Shown in pieces: positions 54,858 to 64,000 of a stretch of 64,000 bases of DNA (the first letter of the stretch is position 1; every line of letters begins with the position of its first letter). The stretch comes from Burkholderiales bacterium (lineage in GTDB: Bacteria; Pseudomonadota; Gammaproteobacteria; Burkholderiales; Nitrosomonadaceae): the NCBI GenBank assembly GCA_024235795.1, contig JACKLR010000003.1:943525-1007524 (forward strand), read 5' to 3'. Under the pieces are notes generated by a model. It had not been told where the DNA came from. It did no database searches and saw only the letters and a program-made list of their open reading frames with translations. The position numbers were made by a program, and so were the translations under genes.

Positions 54858-55655
54858 TTACGATTGTCGTGACCAGGAGAAATCCTGGATATAAATTCCC
54901 AGCGGATTGTTTCGTATCTGTTCTTCGGTTGTGCTTTGCGTCGGTGGCCGGTGGTAGACACGTAACAACGCACGCATTTTGAACGGCGCTTCCAGCGGAT
55001 GGCCTTGCCGGTCATAGACTTTCTCGAGCCAGTCGACCTGCCAGGTTTCAGGCGACTGCGGAATGACGGAAATGATTTCAACATTCACCGTTTGGGTTTC
55101 CGCTTTCTTGAACGGACTACTGATATCAGTGCCATTAAACCATTCATTCGCTTTGGCCGTTGCCGGGTCGTTGGTTCTGAGCATGGCGTACGCTCTGAAA
55201 ATGGCTTTGCGTTGCAAGGCAATATCAGGGGTTACCATTCTGACATCGTTTATGAAGGAAGCGAGCGAGGCATGAACTACACGCTGGTCAGCTACTGCTG
55301 CAACATCGGCACGGGAAACCGCAATTGCTTCACCAAGATTGTTGACTTGTACCACATACGGGATAAATTTCGATTGGCTGCCGATATAAATCATGCCACC
55401 AACACCCGCTAACGCGATCATCAGGCACAGAATCGCCAGCATCTGCCACATGTTGCGTGACGATTGGACAGAACGCATATGATCGTTCCAGGTGCGGCGG
55501 GCGGAGAGATAAGGATTCTCCGATTCACCGGCACGGCGACCGCCTTCTATAAAGGTTGATGAATCAATATCATCATCCTTACGGGTGTCGACTTTTCCTG
55601 TGAGACCGAAACGGCGGTTTTTGATTTTTTCGGTTAAATCACTGATGGTACTCAT
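54858..55655 (-). CDS. trbF: TrbF/VirB8-type transfer protein
   Basis: 265 residues from MSTISDLTEKIKN. One membrane segment (MLAILCLMIALAGVGGMIY) precedes the VirB8 periplasmic domain (RAYAMLRTNDPATAKANEWF). Its start overlaps the trbE stop. Confidence 0.9.
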   Translation of the reverse strand: MSTISDLTEKIKNRRFGLTGKVDTRKDDDIDSSTFIEGGRRAGESENPYLSARRTWNDHMRSVQSSRNMWQMLAILCLMIALAGVGGMIYIGSQSKFIPYVVQVNNLGEAIAVSRADVAAVADQRVVHASLASFINDVRMVTPDIALQRKAIFRAYAMLRTNDPATAKANEWFNGTDISSPFKKAETQTVNVEIISVIPQSPETWQVDWLEKVYDRQGHPLEAPFKMRALLRVYHRPPTQSTTEEQIRNNPLGIYIQDFSWSRQS

Positions 55656-58189
55656 GCGGCCACTCCATAATCCGATAGTTTGAGTCCTTTCATTGCCAGC
55701 CACTGATTCACCCAGCCATCACCGTATTTGGCGCAAAGGTTTCTAATCGTGGCAATCGATTCCTTGTCGGTTGAGCCGACAAAAGCGAGTGCCAGTGGCC
55801 CAAGAGCAAGCTCATACAATCGTCTGCCATTTTCCGATACGGTGTAATAGTGCTGTTTGGGTACGGCAGTTGCCAGGATTTCAATCTGGCGCGCATTCAA
55901 TCCCATACGCCGGTACAGTGCTGCGGCTTCTTCGTCGCGTGCGAATACGTTGGGTAGGAAGATTTTGGTGGCGGTCGATTCGACAATGACATCGAGTATG
56001 CCGCTGTTGGCGGCATCCGATAAACTTTGTGTTGCCATCAATACCAGGCAATTGTTCTTGCGCATGACTTTGAGCCATTCACGAATCTTGGCGCGAAATA
56101 CCGGATGTCCGAGCATAAGCCACGCTTCATCGAGCAGTATGGCGGCAGGCTGACCCTGCAAGCTGCGCTCAATACGACGAAACAGATACAACAAAGTTGG
56201 CAGTGCATATTTCTCACCGAGATTCATGAGTTCTTCGATCTCGAAGGTGGTGAAGCTGGATAAGTGTAATCCGTCTTCCTCGGCATCGAGCAGATGGCCC
56301 ATCATGCCGTCGATGGTGTATTGTTTAAGCGCTTCACGTATGGCCTCGTCCTGGATCGTTACCAGAAAGTCGGATAAGGTATGCGAGCCGCTCTGGTGCA
56401 TATTGGTAATCGCGAGACTGATTTCGTTACGCTGTTGCGGTGACACGGTAATACCGTTTAATTCCACCATGGTGCAAATCCATTCCAGCGCCCAGGCGCG
56501 GTCTCCTTTGGATTCAAGAAACTGTAATGGACAGAACGCCAGTGTTTCATCATCACCGGCAACGGTGAAATGCTGCCCGCCAACGGCTTTGGTCAACGGG
56601 TACATCGACAGTCCTTTGTCAAAACAGTAAACAGACATGTTTTTGTAGCGGCGAAGCTGTACAGCAATCAGTGCCAGGTGGGTAGACTTACCTGCACCGG
56701 TCGGGCCGAACATGAAGGTGTGACCGAGATCGCGCACATGCAGATTCAACCGGAATGGGGTTGCGCCCTGTGTGACGCAATGCATGAGTGGTGGCGAATT
56801 TGGCGGATACATCGGGCAGGGCGCCTGCGCTTTGCCGGTCCAGATGGTATTGACCGGCAGCAGGTCGGCGAGATTCATCGTATTGATCAACGGACGGCGT
56901 ACATTCTCGACGCCATGACCGGGCAGACTGCCGAGATACGCTTCCATGGTATTGATGGTTTCAATTCGTGCGGCAAAACCCAGATGGTTGATGGCTTTTT
57001 CCACTTTGCGTGCGGCTTCTTCCAGGGCTGCACGGTCTTCCATCATTAAAACAACGACGCTGGTATAGTAGCCCTGTGCAACAAACCCGCTGTTGGTTTC
57101 CGCGATTGCGGATTGCGCATCTTCAGTCATATTGAGGGCATCTTCATCCACATGACTGCTTTGCAGGTTGAACACCTGATCGAAGAAGCCGCGTATCTTT
57201 TGTTTCCACTTTTTGCGGTATTTGTCCAGATGTGCGACGGCTTCATGCGTATCCATAAAAATGTAGCGTGACGACCAACGATAGATACCGGGCAGTTCCG
57301 ACAGGATATTAAGCATGCCGGGGGTTGATTCCAGCGGGAAGCCTTCAATCGATACGGTTTGTATAAAGTTACGACCAACTTTGGGTACAACACCGCCCCA
57401 CATTTCCTGACCGCCGAGAATGGTGTCGAGATACATCGGATTGTTGGGCAACACCATCGGTTGATCGTTACCGGTAATACACAGTTGCAGCCACGACAGG
57501 AAATCATCAAGTGTCGTGGCAGTGCCGTCTTCATTGACTTGTCTTTTGCTTTTTAAGCGCGTCAAGTCAAACGTGGAGGACAGCCGCGATTCAAAGTTGG
57601 CGCATTCGCGCTCGAAGTATTGCAGCAGGCTGTTGGTGCGCGCTTGCTGGTTTAATTGCACTGTGTCATCATCAAACATGAGTTCGACAAACTTGCGCTG
57701 TGCGAGCATCGGCGGCAGGAATGTCAACGTGACAACAAAACAACTTTCGTACAATTCACCGATCCGCTCGAACAGTTCGCGGCGTTCCTGGTCAATCGCT
57801 GCCGTTACCGGATCGGGGTAATTTGACAATCCCTTGTCCGAATACCCAAGTGCTGGTTTGCGAATGGCATCCACATGAATCATCCAACCGTTACCCAACC
57901 GTGATAACGCCTGATTGATGTGTAATGACACCTGTTCACGCTCGATGTCCGTACTGCTGGCGGTATCGGCGCCACAGAACTGCCATGCAGCCATCAATGC
58001 GCCGTTTTTGCCGACTATGACACCGTCTTCCACAACGGCGGCATATACCAGCAAATCGGCAAAGCCGGTATCTTTGGATCGGTACCGGTCGAGTTTGAAC
58101 GCTTTTTCCGTTTCATGGATGCGCATGAAAAGTATCAGCAGCAGCGACGCACCCAATGCAGCAATCAGTATGGTTATGGCGGTAATCAT
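55652..58189 (-). CDS. trbE: TrbE/VirB4 secretion ATPase
   Basis: 845 residues from ATG 58189, which begins an N-terminal membrane segment (MITAITILIAALGASLLLI). Walker A is MFGPTGAGKSTH at about residue 490 and Walker B AAILLDEAWLML. It powers pilus assembly. A longer start at 58342 would run through trbD. Confidence 0.93.
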   Translation of the reverse strand: MITAITILIAALGASLLLILFMRIHETEKAFKLDRYRSKDTGFADLLVYAAVVEDGVIVGKNGALMAAWQFCGADTASSTDIEREQVSLHINQALSRLGNGWMIHVDAIRKPALGYSDKGLSNYPDPVTAAIDQERRELFERIGELYESCFVVTLTFLPPMLAQRKFVELMFDDDTVQLNQQARTNSLLQYFERECANFESRLSSTFDLTRLKSKRQVNEDGTATTLDDFLSWLQLCITGNDQPMVLPNNPMYLDTILGGQEMWGGVVPKVGRNFIQTVSIEGFPLESTPGMLNILSELPGIYRWSSRYIFMDTHEAVAHLDKYRKKWKQKIRGFFDQVFNLQSSHVDEDALNMTEDAQSAIAETNSGFVAQGYYTSVVVLMMEDRAALEEAARKVEKAINHLGFAARIETINTMEAYLGSLPGHGVENVRRPLINTMNLADLLPVNTIWTGKAQAPCPMYPPNSPPLMHCVTQGATPFRLNLHVRDLGHTFMFGPTGAGKSTHLALIAVQLRRYKNMSVYCFDKGLSMYPLTKAVGGQHFTVAGDDETLAFCPLQFLESKGDRAWALEWICTMVELNGITVSPQQRNEISLAITNMHQSGSHTLSDFLVTIQDEAIREALKQYTIDGMMGHLLDAEEDGLHLSSFTTFEIEELMNLGEKYALPTLLYLFRRIERSLQGQPAAILLDEAWLMLGHPVFRAKIREWLKVMRKNNCLVLMATQSLSDAANSGILDVIVESTATKIFLPNVFARDEEAAALYRRMGLNARQIEILATAVPKQHYYTVSENGRRLYELALGPLALAFVGSTDKESIATIRNLCAKYGDGWVNQWLAMKGLKLSDYGVAA

Positions 58190-58194
58190 TGGAA

Positions 58195-58497
58195 CTACTT
58201 TTCCATATGCGGCGGGTTGATGGTAAACGGCGTACTTCTGGCCGGATAGTATTTTTTGTAGCGCAGCTGGCGCAGGTACAAATGGCGCAACTGTGTATCG
58301 TGTTTGGCCATCAGGCGCAGTGCAAAAAGCGCGAAAATCCAAAGGGCTACGCCAAACAAAGTGGTCTTGATTTCCATTGCCGCAAAAATGGACGTGGCGG
58401 CAATCAGGATCGAGAACATTACCAGCTCCCGGTCACCGCCCATGAAGAGATTCGGACGGTTTCCCGATTGTCTGATCGGTATGGTGCGTAATGCCAT
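58195..58497 (-). CDS. trbD: TrbD/VirB3-type membrane protein
   Basis: 100 residues. NRPNLFMGGDRELVMFSIL is a family pattern, followed by two membrane segments. It ends six bases before trbE. Confidence 0.88.
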   Translation of the reverse strand: MALRTIPIRQSGNRPNLFMGGDRELVMFSILIAATSIFAAMEIKTTLFGVALWIFALFALRLMAKHDTQLRHLYLRQLRYKKYYPARSTPFTINPPHMEK

Positions 58498-58538
58498 AAC
58501 AGACCTCCTGTAAAACGAGAAAGTTACAATTACTGCTG

Positions 58539-58940
58539 TTACATTTCGGGTGCTGTTAAAATTTCTGTTTCCGGTTGGTTTGCTGTATCCACACCAGCCG
58601 GAATCACCGCTCCTTGAAACAGATTGGTCATGATGTTGTTGGCGCCGACCAGTAACGCCATCACCAGCACGATAAAAATCAGCGTGCGGAAAAACGCATT
58701 CAATTCACCGCCAAAAATTAAGATGCCACCGGCCACAACAATGCCGACGATGGATAAGGTAAATGCAACCGGACCAGTTACGGAATTACGCAGATTTACC
58801 AGCCACGTTTCATACGGCAGCGCACCACCGGCGCCAACTGCTGCCAGGGTGTTATTGGCAAACAGAAGCAAACCCAGAAACATAAGAATCAACAGTGCGT
58901 AAAACAAATAGGTGTTATGGTTGTTCTGCTTCAGCTTCAT
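58539..58940 (-). CDS. trbC: TrbC/VirB2-type pilin precursor
   Basis: 133 residues: a signal segment (LMFLGLLLFANNTLA), then a hydrophobic pilin core (VAFTLSIVGIVVAGGILIFG, LIFIVLVMALLVG). The C-terminal tail should be trimmed by host and TraF peptidases during cyclisation, as in RP4. Confidence 0.9.
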   Translation of the reverse strand: MKLKQNNHNTYLFYALLILMFLGLLLFANNTLAAVGAGGALPYETWLVNLRNSVTGPVAFTLSIVGIVVAGGILIFGGELNAFFRTLIFIVLVMALLVGANNIMTNLFQGAVIPAGVDTANQPETEILTAPEM

Positions 58941-58960
58941 GATGAACTCCTAAAACAGTA

Positions 58961-59973
58961 TTACAATCGCCGGGTCTGGTAATTCCCTCTTCTAAAACCG
59001 TAGACTTCAAGTATTTCGTGCACCTGTCTGCCATGTTTTGTACGAGCAATATGGATCACCACATCCACCGCCTCAGCGATCAGCGGCTTGATTTCAGCCG
59101 GCGCATGGTTGTTCCTTGAAATGAGTGATTCCAAGCGTGTCAGTCCTGACAAAGCATCATTCGCATGTAAAGTCGCCGCGCCACCTTCGTGACCGGTGTT
59201 CCAGGCATCCAGCAGATCAAGGGCCTCGGCGCCTCTGACTTCACCGACAAGGATGCGGTCGGGGCGCATGCGCAAGGTGGTTTTGAGTAGTTGCGTCATG
59301 TCGACATCAAGCGTGGTGTGATACTGCACAAAATTCTGAGCCGCGCATTGAATTTCACCGGTATCTTCCAGGATAAAAATACGCTCGTCCGGATCGTTGA
59401 GCACCATCTCGAAGATGATGGCATTGATCAGTGTTGTTTTGCCGGAACCGGTGCCGCCGATCACCAGGATGTTGCGGTGATCGCGCACGGCTTGTTTGAT
59501 GACATTACAATGTTTCGGTGACAGCACGCCATTTTCGACATATTGATCGAGTGTAAAAATGGCAACCGCTTTTTACGGATGGCAAATGTCGGGGAGGAAA
59601 CTACCGGTGGCAGTTGTCCGGCAAAGCGGGAATTGTCGAGTGGAAATTCGCCTTCGATAATCGGATTGTATCGGGTGACTTCCTTGCCGTGATATCCGGC
59701 AACGGTCTTGATAACCGCTTCAGCCTGTGCGGCTTGAAGGCTGCCGATACAGGTGATCTTTTGACCAAGCTTTTCCTGCCAGATACGACCGTCGGCATTG
59801 ACCATGATTTCCACCGTATCCGGGTCTTGCAGCGCAGATACGATTTCACGGGCATCGCGTTCAAGCTTGCGCTTTGCGCGCTCCTTGACCGACATCGCTG
59901 ATATGGCCGAGGTTGGTGCAGTTTGAGAATCGGGTAATGGTGATGCTGATGTGCTTTGCATTGTCATATTCAC
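58961..59973 (-). pseudogene. trbB: TrbB/VirB11 ATPase with a frameshift
   Basis: The N-terminal part (from 59973: VKERAKRKLERDAREIVSAL, then FPLDNSRFAGQLPPVV and FAIRKK) and the C-terminal ATPase part (GGTGSGKTTLINAI, RILVGEVRGAEALDLLDAWN, GGAATLHAN) are in different frames. The break is in a run of five A on the minus strand (59574-59570), where six would restore AIRKKAVAIFTLDQYVE. Either a real loss or a homopolymer sequencing error. Confidence 0.88.
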
Positions 59974-60011
59974 ACCATACGGTACAGATTGAATATAACA
60001 ATATAACGAAA

Positions 60012-60479
60012 TTAAAGTTCGCGCAACACTTTTTTAATATTTTTTGTTATTCCTTGATTTTTAGTTTTCACTTTTTTTTTTTCTGACTGCTGCTTTGATT
60101 TTTTTACTCTGCTCTTTTTGGCTTCTTTGGTCAGAAACGCACGATTCTTTTTATCCCACTGATCAACCTGATACGCTTCATATTCACTTAACACGCCGCC
60201 TTTCCAGACAAAGCCTTTGGGCAGCTTGCCGGGTTTTCGTTTGGCCAGAACCTCGAGGTCGGCAAGTTCCAAATCGGAACTGTCGAGCAACATCGGCAGT
60301 GGCGTTTCCAATGCTTCCGCAATCGCCTCAATGATTCTAAGTGACGGATTAGCTTTATCGTTGGTTAGATCGGTAAAGAATGCAATCGATACCCCAGCCT
60401 TCTTGGCGAGTTCCGACTTGGTCATGCCTTTTTCATCGAGAATACGCAAAATATTTGTGATCAGAATAAAGTTATACAT
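60012..60479 (-). CDS. trbA: TrbA-like HTH regulator
   Basis: 155 residues from MYNFILITNILRILDEKGMT. An HTH_3 domain (TKSELAKKAGVSIAFFTDLT) is followed by a lysine-rich tail. Its position in front of trbB matches TrbA of IncP, which represses tra and trb operons. A palindrome identical to the one before traI lies 30 bp upstream. Confidence 0.8.
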   Translation of the reverse strand: MYNFILITNILRILDEKGMTKSELAKKAGVSIAFFTDLTNDKANPSLRIIEAIAEALETPLPMLLDSSDLELADLEVLAKRKPGKLPKGFVWKGGVLSEYEAYQVDQWDKKNRAFLTKEAKKSRVKKSKQQSEKKKVKTKNQGITKNIKKVLREL

Positions 60480-60505
60480 ATAATAACCGTGCTTATTTTG
60501 TGGTT

Positions 60506-60524
60506 TAAGCCGCTTAAGTGACAT
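60506..60524. promoter_or_regulatory. palindromic operator upstream of trbA
   Basis: TTAAGCCGCTTAA, the same 13-mer as upstream of traI at about 22223-22235. Proposed common site for TrbA or the KorB-like protein. Confidence 0.65.
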
Positions 60525-60845
60525 TTATCATTGTTTTACGGCTTTATTGCTGTTATTTTAAACCAGCAAACACCAAAAACAGAACAATAAAAAAACAACC
60601 AGAAAATAAAGAAAAAAGTTAAACAGGAATATAGAGTTTTTAAACAATGCTATCAGGGGAGGAAATGGCAATGTTTTACGATATAATTTCGCTATATATG
60701 AAATGCAATCAATAGCAATTAGCTAAAAAACAATCAATCGCACATAATTCCACAGGTATTTACTGCATCGCCAGAGGGATTTAATGTGTGTCAAAAACGC
60801 TCATAGCATAATAAAAACACAATTGAAAATATAAGCAGATATCTT
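60525..60845. other. divergent intergenic region trbA-korB
   Basis: AT-rich, with ACGATATAATTTCG near 60677, which resembles a -10 region; the motif ATATAACGAAA recurs near oriT (21632) and before trbB (60000). No gene. Confidence 0.45.
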
Positions 60846-61910
60846 ATGACTGACAAAAAGCGAGGAATTGTCAAAAAAACTGTAGTATCAACAAAGCATT
60901 CAACACCAACAGGGGCAACCGAAATCGATATTGACCTGATTATTGAAGACATACATCAACCGAGAAAGGAATTTAATCAGGATACCCTGCGCGAATTGAC
61001 GGAAACCGTAAAATTACGCGGTGTGAAATCACCGATATCGGTGCGCCCTAATCCGGATAAACCGGGAACCTATATTATCAATCATGGTGCCAGGCGCTAT
61101 CGCGCCAGTATTAATGCGGGATTAAAAACCATTCCTGCGTTTATCGATACCGATTACAGTGAGGCCGATCAAGTCATTGAGAACCTGCAACGGGACAACC
61201 TGACATCAAGAGAAATTGCTGATTTTATCGGACGGCAACTGGCTGCCGGCAAAACCAAGTCTGATATTGCCAGGCAACTGGGCAAAACCAATCCGTATAT
61301 CACCACACATGCCGCATTGCTTGATCTACCCGATCCGATTGATGAAATCTACCGGTCAGGACGCTGTACCGATGTGACAGCCATTTATGATTTGACCCGG
61401 CTTTATAAAGCCAACAAAGAGGAAGTCATCAGCTGGCTCAACTTGAGTGCACCGGAAGTGATATCCAGACTAGATGTAAAGCATTTCAGCAAGTTCCTGG
61501 AGTTGAAAAAGCAACAAGGCGCCATTGATTCGGATGAACAGTCACAACAGGCTGAAGATAAATCCAGCAGCGCTACCGATAAACATGCAAAACATGATGT
61601 TCCTGCTTCACTGCTTGATTCGATTTATCACCTGATTAAAAAAGACAATCGCAAACCGCAGGACTTGATTCGTGAATTATCCAGGGATGATAAAAAACTG
61701 CTGACAACCAAGGTCAAGGATTATTTTGAAGAAGGTAGAAACTGCCCGAACATGATTCAGTACACCATCAATGCTTTGCAGGACGGACGTTTCTCAGCCA
61801 AAGGCAGCGGTGCTTTGCAATTGATTGCTTTTTTATATGGTGCAGAGAGATCAACAAATTTTGATCTGTTTAAAATCCTAGACGAACTTGCCAATCAGGA
61901 AGCAGGTTAA
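60846..61910 (+). CDS. korB: KorB/ParB-like DNA-binding protein
   Basis: 354 residues. The ParB N-domain shows IIEDIHQPRKEFNQDTL and PGTYIINHGARRYRASINAG, followed by the HTH SDIARQLGKTNPYITTHAAL and the KorB-type C-terminal region. In IncP, KorB both partitions DNA and represses transfer genes. No parA gene is adjacent, so the regulatory role is more likely. Confidence 0.85.
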   Translation: MTDKKRGIVKKTVVSTKHSTPTGATEIDIDLIIEDIHQPRKEFNQDTLRELTETVKLRGVKSPISVRPNPDKPGTYIINHGARRYRASINAGLKTIPAFIDTDYSEADQVIENLQRDNLTSREIADFIGRQLAAGKTKSDIARQLGKTNPYITTHAALLDLPDPIDEIYRSGRCTDVTAIYDLTRLYKANKEEVISWLNLSAPEVISRLDVKHFSKFLELKKQQGAIDSDEQSQQAEDKSSSATDKHAKHDVPASLLDSIYHLIKKDNRKPQDLIRELSRDDKKLLTTKVKDYFEEGRNCPNMIQYTINALQDGRFSAKGSGALQLIAFLYGAERSTNFDLFKILDELANQEAG

Positions 61911-61964
61911 AAACTGATTCATGCACTCATCCCTCAAAATTAATCAAAGAGCACAAAATAAAAA

Positions 61965-62333
61965 ATGACAACACAGAAACTTCGCATGATTGTAATGAAT
62001 GGCCAGAAAATCATTCAGGCACTGGTCAATAATGAGTGGGAGACAACCGGTACCATCAAGAAAGTGGAAGAAGGCATCAAGCCCGGCATTTACAATATTT
62101 ACCTGGCCCAGAAACCCGAAGACAAAAAACAATATGAAGGCAAGATTCTATACGTCGACAAGGAAAACGAAGTTTTTTATCAACAAACCGGGAAAGATTT
62201 TATTGTGCATCAATTAAATTTGGTTAGTGGCAAACCGGTTGCCGGGAAGGATGTCGCTATTGAGTATGATGGGGAGAAAGCACATTTGAGTCAGGCTGAT
62301 GCGTTACAGAAGAAAAAAGTGCTAAAGATTTGA
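61965..62333 (+). CDS. KfrB-domain protein
   Basis: 122 residues. EGKILYVDKENEVFYQQTGK resembles the KfrB/TraO domain of IncP-type backbones, which is of unknown function. It follows the korB-like gene on the same strand. Confidence 0.6.
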   Translation: MTTQKLRMIVMNGQKIIQALVNNEWETTGTIKKVEEGIKPGIYNIYLAQKPEDKKQYEGKILYVDKENEVFYQQTGKDFIVHQLNLVSGKPVAGKDVAIEYDGEKAHLSQADALQKKKVLKI

Positions 62334-62421
62334 CTTTGACACAATCAATAGGGAGGATGCCTTGTTAACTAAACTGATGCAATTTCAGATACAAATCAAA
62401 ATGTAACTTTAAACTGGATTA

Positions 62422-64000
62422 TTAGATGTCAGATTCTCCGGTTTTAATAAACGTCACCTCAAACGCCTTACAAGGCCGATATTGTTGCAATCGGTTAGCA
62501 AAGGTAAAGGCATCGTTCATCTCGTAATGCTGGAAGATGTCGAGGCCGCGATCCAGGGAAATTTTCCAGCCGTGGTCAGTCACGATATGGCGGGCATGGA
62601 TCGTGCCGGTGCTGTCGAATTTCCAGGTGAAGTTCACACCCACCGAGTTGGCTGACTCCTTCATCTTCTCAAAGTTGTCTTTTTGCTGATCACTCCTGAA
62701 TTCATCTTCCACTGTTACTAGATGCACGGAAATTTCTTCATCTGGAGCTTTGTGTTTGACTACTGTTTCCAGAAATTCCATGAAATTACGTATCTGGTGA
62801 AATTGACGAATATAAGGATCAGTGACCGTGATCGTGGTTGCGCCTTTGATATAAGGACCAAGCAGCGTATCGAATGAGAGGCCCTTTTGGTTCTCCTGGA
62901 ATGTGAGGTGCTTTTCCTCAAGGACGGGCTTGGCCGTTGCCAGTTGTTCGGCTGGAGTTTGGGGCAATCCTGGCTGCACATCTTCTACGATTTCTCCGTC
63001 GTCACCTTCGGCGATGGTCTTATGGTAGTGGCTGGGATATTCTTCCTCTTCGAGCGTGGTGACAGGTTTGGCCTGTCCATTAACATCAAGATAGGCAAAA
63101 CAAACATTGCCGTAGGTGGAATCAATTCGCATCAACTGGTCTTTGACGCGCTTGCGACCTTCAATCGCAAATTTCAGCAGTTCTTCAATTTCTTCCTTGG
63201 TTGCGCCACCATGTGGAAATAGGATTTTCATCAGGCCGGAGAACGTCTTGTTAATCCCGTCGCGATCCCGTGTCGAGATGTCGGAAGAGAGTGAGAAATG
63301 TTCTTTGTAGCGATCCGAATAATCGTGATTGCGCAACGAACGAAGCACCTCTGCCAGATAGTCCACTACGAAACCGTAACCGCTGGAAAACATCTCGCCT
63401 CGGATGATGTCGACTTCCCAACCTGGGATATAGAAATGGATACGATCAAGAAACGCGGAGTCATAGAACTTATCGGGCAACTCGCAAAACAGATCAGCGT
63501 GCTTAAGCATGTAGGGCACGGTATGCTGTGTGTTGCCCACGAAAACCATGGAGGCCTCCGCGCCCAGTGTTTCGACCCCTCGCGAGAAGGATTTGTTGGC
63601 CATGTAGTTCTTCATGATGTCGACCAACGCTTTGTCCACACGTTTTTGCTTTCCGGCAAATTCGTCAAAGGCAACACAATCCCAGTAACCAACCAAACCG
63701 ATTTTCCCAGAAGAGTTGCTCACGAACAGCTTGGGAACAGTGACCTCGCCCCCAGAAATCAGGATGCCGTGAGGCGAGAACTCCGAGTAGATATGAGATT
63801 TTCCGGTTCCCTTGGGGCCAAGCTCGATCAAATTGTAATTGCGCTCGCAAAACGGAATCAAACGGATCAGTTGTATCAGTTTGCTGCGCTTGCCGGTCAT
63901 CTCGGGATTGAAACCAATGCTTTGAACAAGCAGGTCAATCCACTCGTCGGTCGTAAATTGCTTGCGTGCTTCAACATAACCGTCAAAATCAAACTGAGAC
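62422..64000 (-). CDS. BrxL-like AAA+ protein with a MIT C-terminal domain, 5' end outside the window
   Basis: The frame is open to the window edge; 526 residues are visible. Walker A is GPKGTGKSH at visible residues 61-69, Walker B CVAFDEFAGKQKRVDKALVD, and FVGNTQHTVPYML follows. These match the AAA+ core of BrxL (BREX). The last 137 residues (62425-62835) are not a Lon protease domain. TVTDPYIRQFHQIRNFMEFL and HGWKISLDRGLDIFQ match the MIT C-terminal domain of MITD1-like proteins, a phospholipase D-like fold that binds membranes in eukaryotes. It is probably the last gene of a defence operon to the right. Confidence 0.85.
   Translation of the reverse strand, partial: SQFDFDGYVEARKQFTTDEWIDLLVQSIGFNPEMTGKRSKLIQLIRLIPFCERNYNLIELGPKGTGKSHIYSEFSPHGILISGGEVTVPKLFVSNSSGKIGLVGYWDCVAFDEFAGKQKRVDKALVDIMKNYMANKSFSRGVETLGAEASMVFVGNTQHTVPYMLKHADLFCELPDKFYDSAFLDRIHFYIPGWEVDIIRGEMFSSGYGFVVDYLAEVLRSLRNHDYSDRYKEHFSLSSDISTRDRDGINKTFSGLMKILFPHGGATKEEIEELLKFAIEGRKRVKDQLMRIDSTYGNVCFAYLDVNGQAKPVTTLEEEEYPSHYHKTIAEGDDGEIVEDVQPGLPQTPAEQLATAKPVLEEKHLTFQENQKGLSFDTLLGPYIKGATTITVTDPYIRQFHQIRNFMEFLETVVKHKAPDEEISVHLVTVEDEFRSDQQKDNFEKMKESANSVGVNFTWKFDSTGTIHARHIVTDHGWKISLDRGLDIFQHYEMNDAFTFANRLQQYRPCKAFEVTFIKTGESDI

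Noticed and set aside
56226..57049. Two long plus-strand frames opposite trbE
   Set aside because: They are antisense to the VirB4 ATPase core and have no domain.
60846..61910. KorB-like gene as proof of a plasmid partition locus
   Set aside because: No parA gene is adjacent and no centromere-like array is visible; a regulatory role in transfer fits better.

Overview
The window looks like accessory DNA from a betaproteobacterium. I lean towards a Nitrosomonas-like ammonia oxidiser, because the IS families, the codon use and the mix of conjugation and toxin-antitoxin genes are what I associate with that group, but no chromosomal marker proves it. There are no rRNA genes and no CRISPR arrays, and only a 3' fragment of a tRNA gene.

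Region 1 (1-19.5 kb) is an insertion-sequence and toxin-antitoxin graveyard. IS1380, ISAs1, IS21 (twice), IS630, IS5 (two kinds), IS1595 (twice) and an rve-type transposase sit in and around six toxin-antitoxin loci. higA is cut by an ISAs1 element, higB by a 118-bp non-autonomous element and vapC by an IS21 element. ParDE, a RelE-type pair and YefM-YoeB look intact. A five-level nest of transposons occupies 9.5-16.2 kb. The region ends at a tRNA-Met 3' fragment with its terminator (19481-19565), which looks like an attachment site.

Region 2 (19.6-62.3 kb) is a conjugative element with an IncP/RP4-like transfer system split in two. The first half is traM-traL-traK, oriT, traJ-traI-traG-traF, then an ArdC-primase fusion. 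The second half is trbA, trbB through trbN in RP4 Tra2 order, followed by divergent korB-like and KfrB-like genes. The same 13-bp palindrome lies upstream of traI and trbA, which suggests one regulator for both halves. trbB carries a frameshift, so transfer competence is doubtful.

Region 3 is the cargo between the two halves (30.2-48 kb). It has an ACR3/BASS-type transporter, IS4 and IS1380 elements, and a mostly leftward cluster: a clade-D-like beta-carbonic anhydrase, an FmdB-type zinc ribbon, an OsmC protein, a flavin monooxygenase, a TetR regulator, a membrane protein, a methyltransferase and a beta-propeller protein. A divergent sigma-54 activator faces this cluster across a perfect -24/-12 promoter and two tandem 20-bp activator sites. 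This is the best candidate for an undescribed inducible metabolic island. Next to it is a LysR regulator with a divergent outer-membrane transporter gene and an inverted copy of their shared promoter.

Region 4 (62.4 kb to the end) is the 3' part of a BrxL-like AAA+ gene entering from the right. Its C-terminus is not the Lon protease domain of canonical BrxL but a match to the MIT C-terminal (MITD1-type) domain. A BREX-like or related defence locus probably continues beyond the window.
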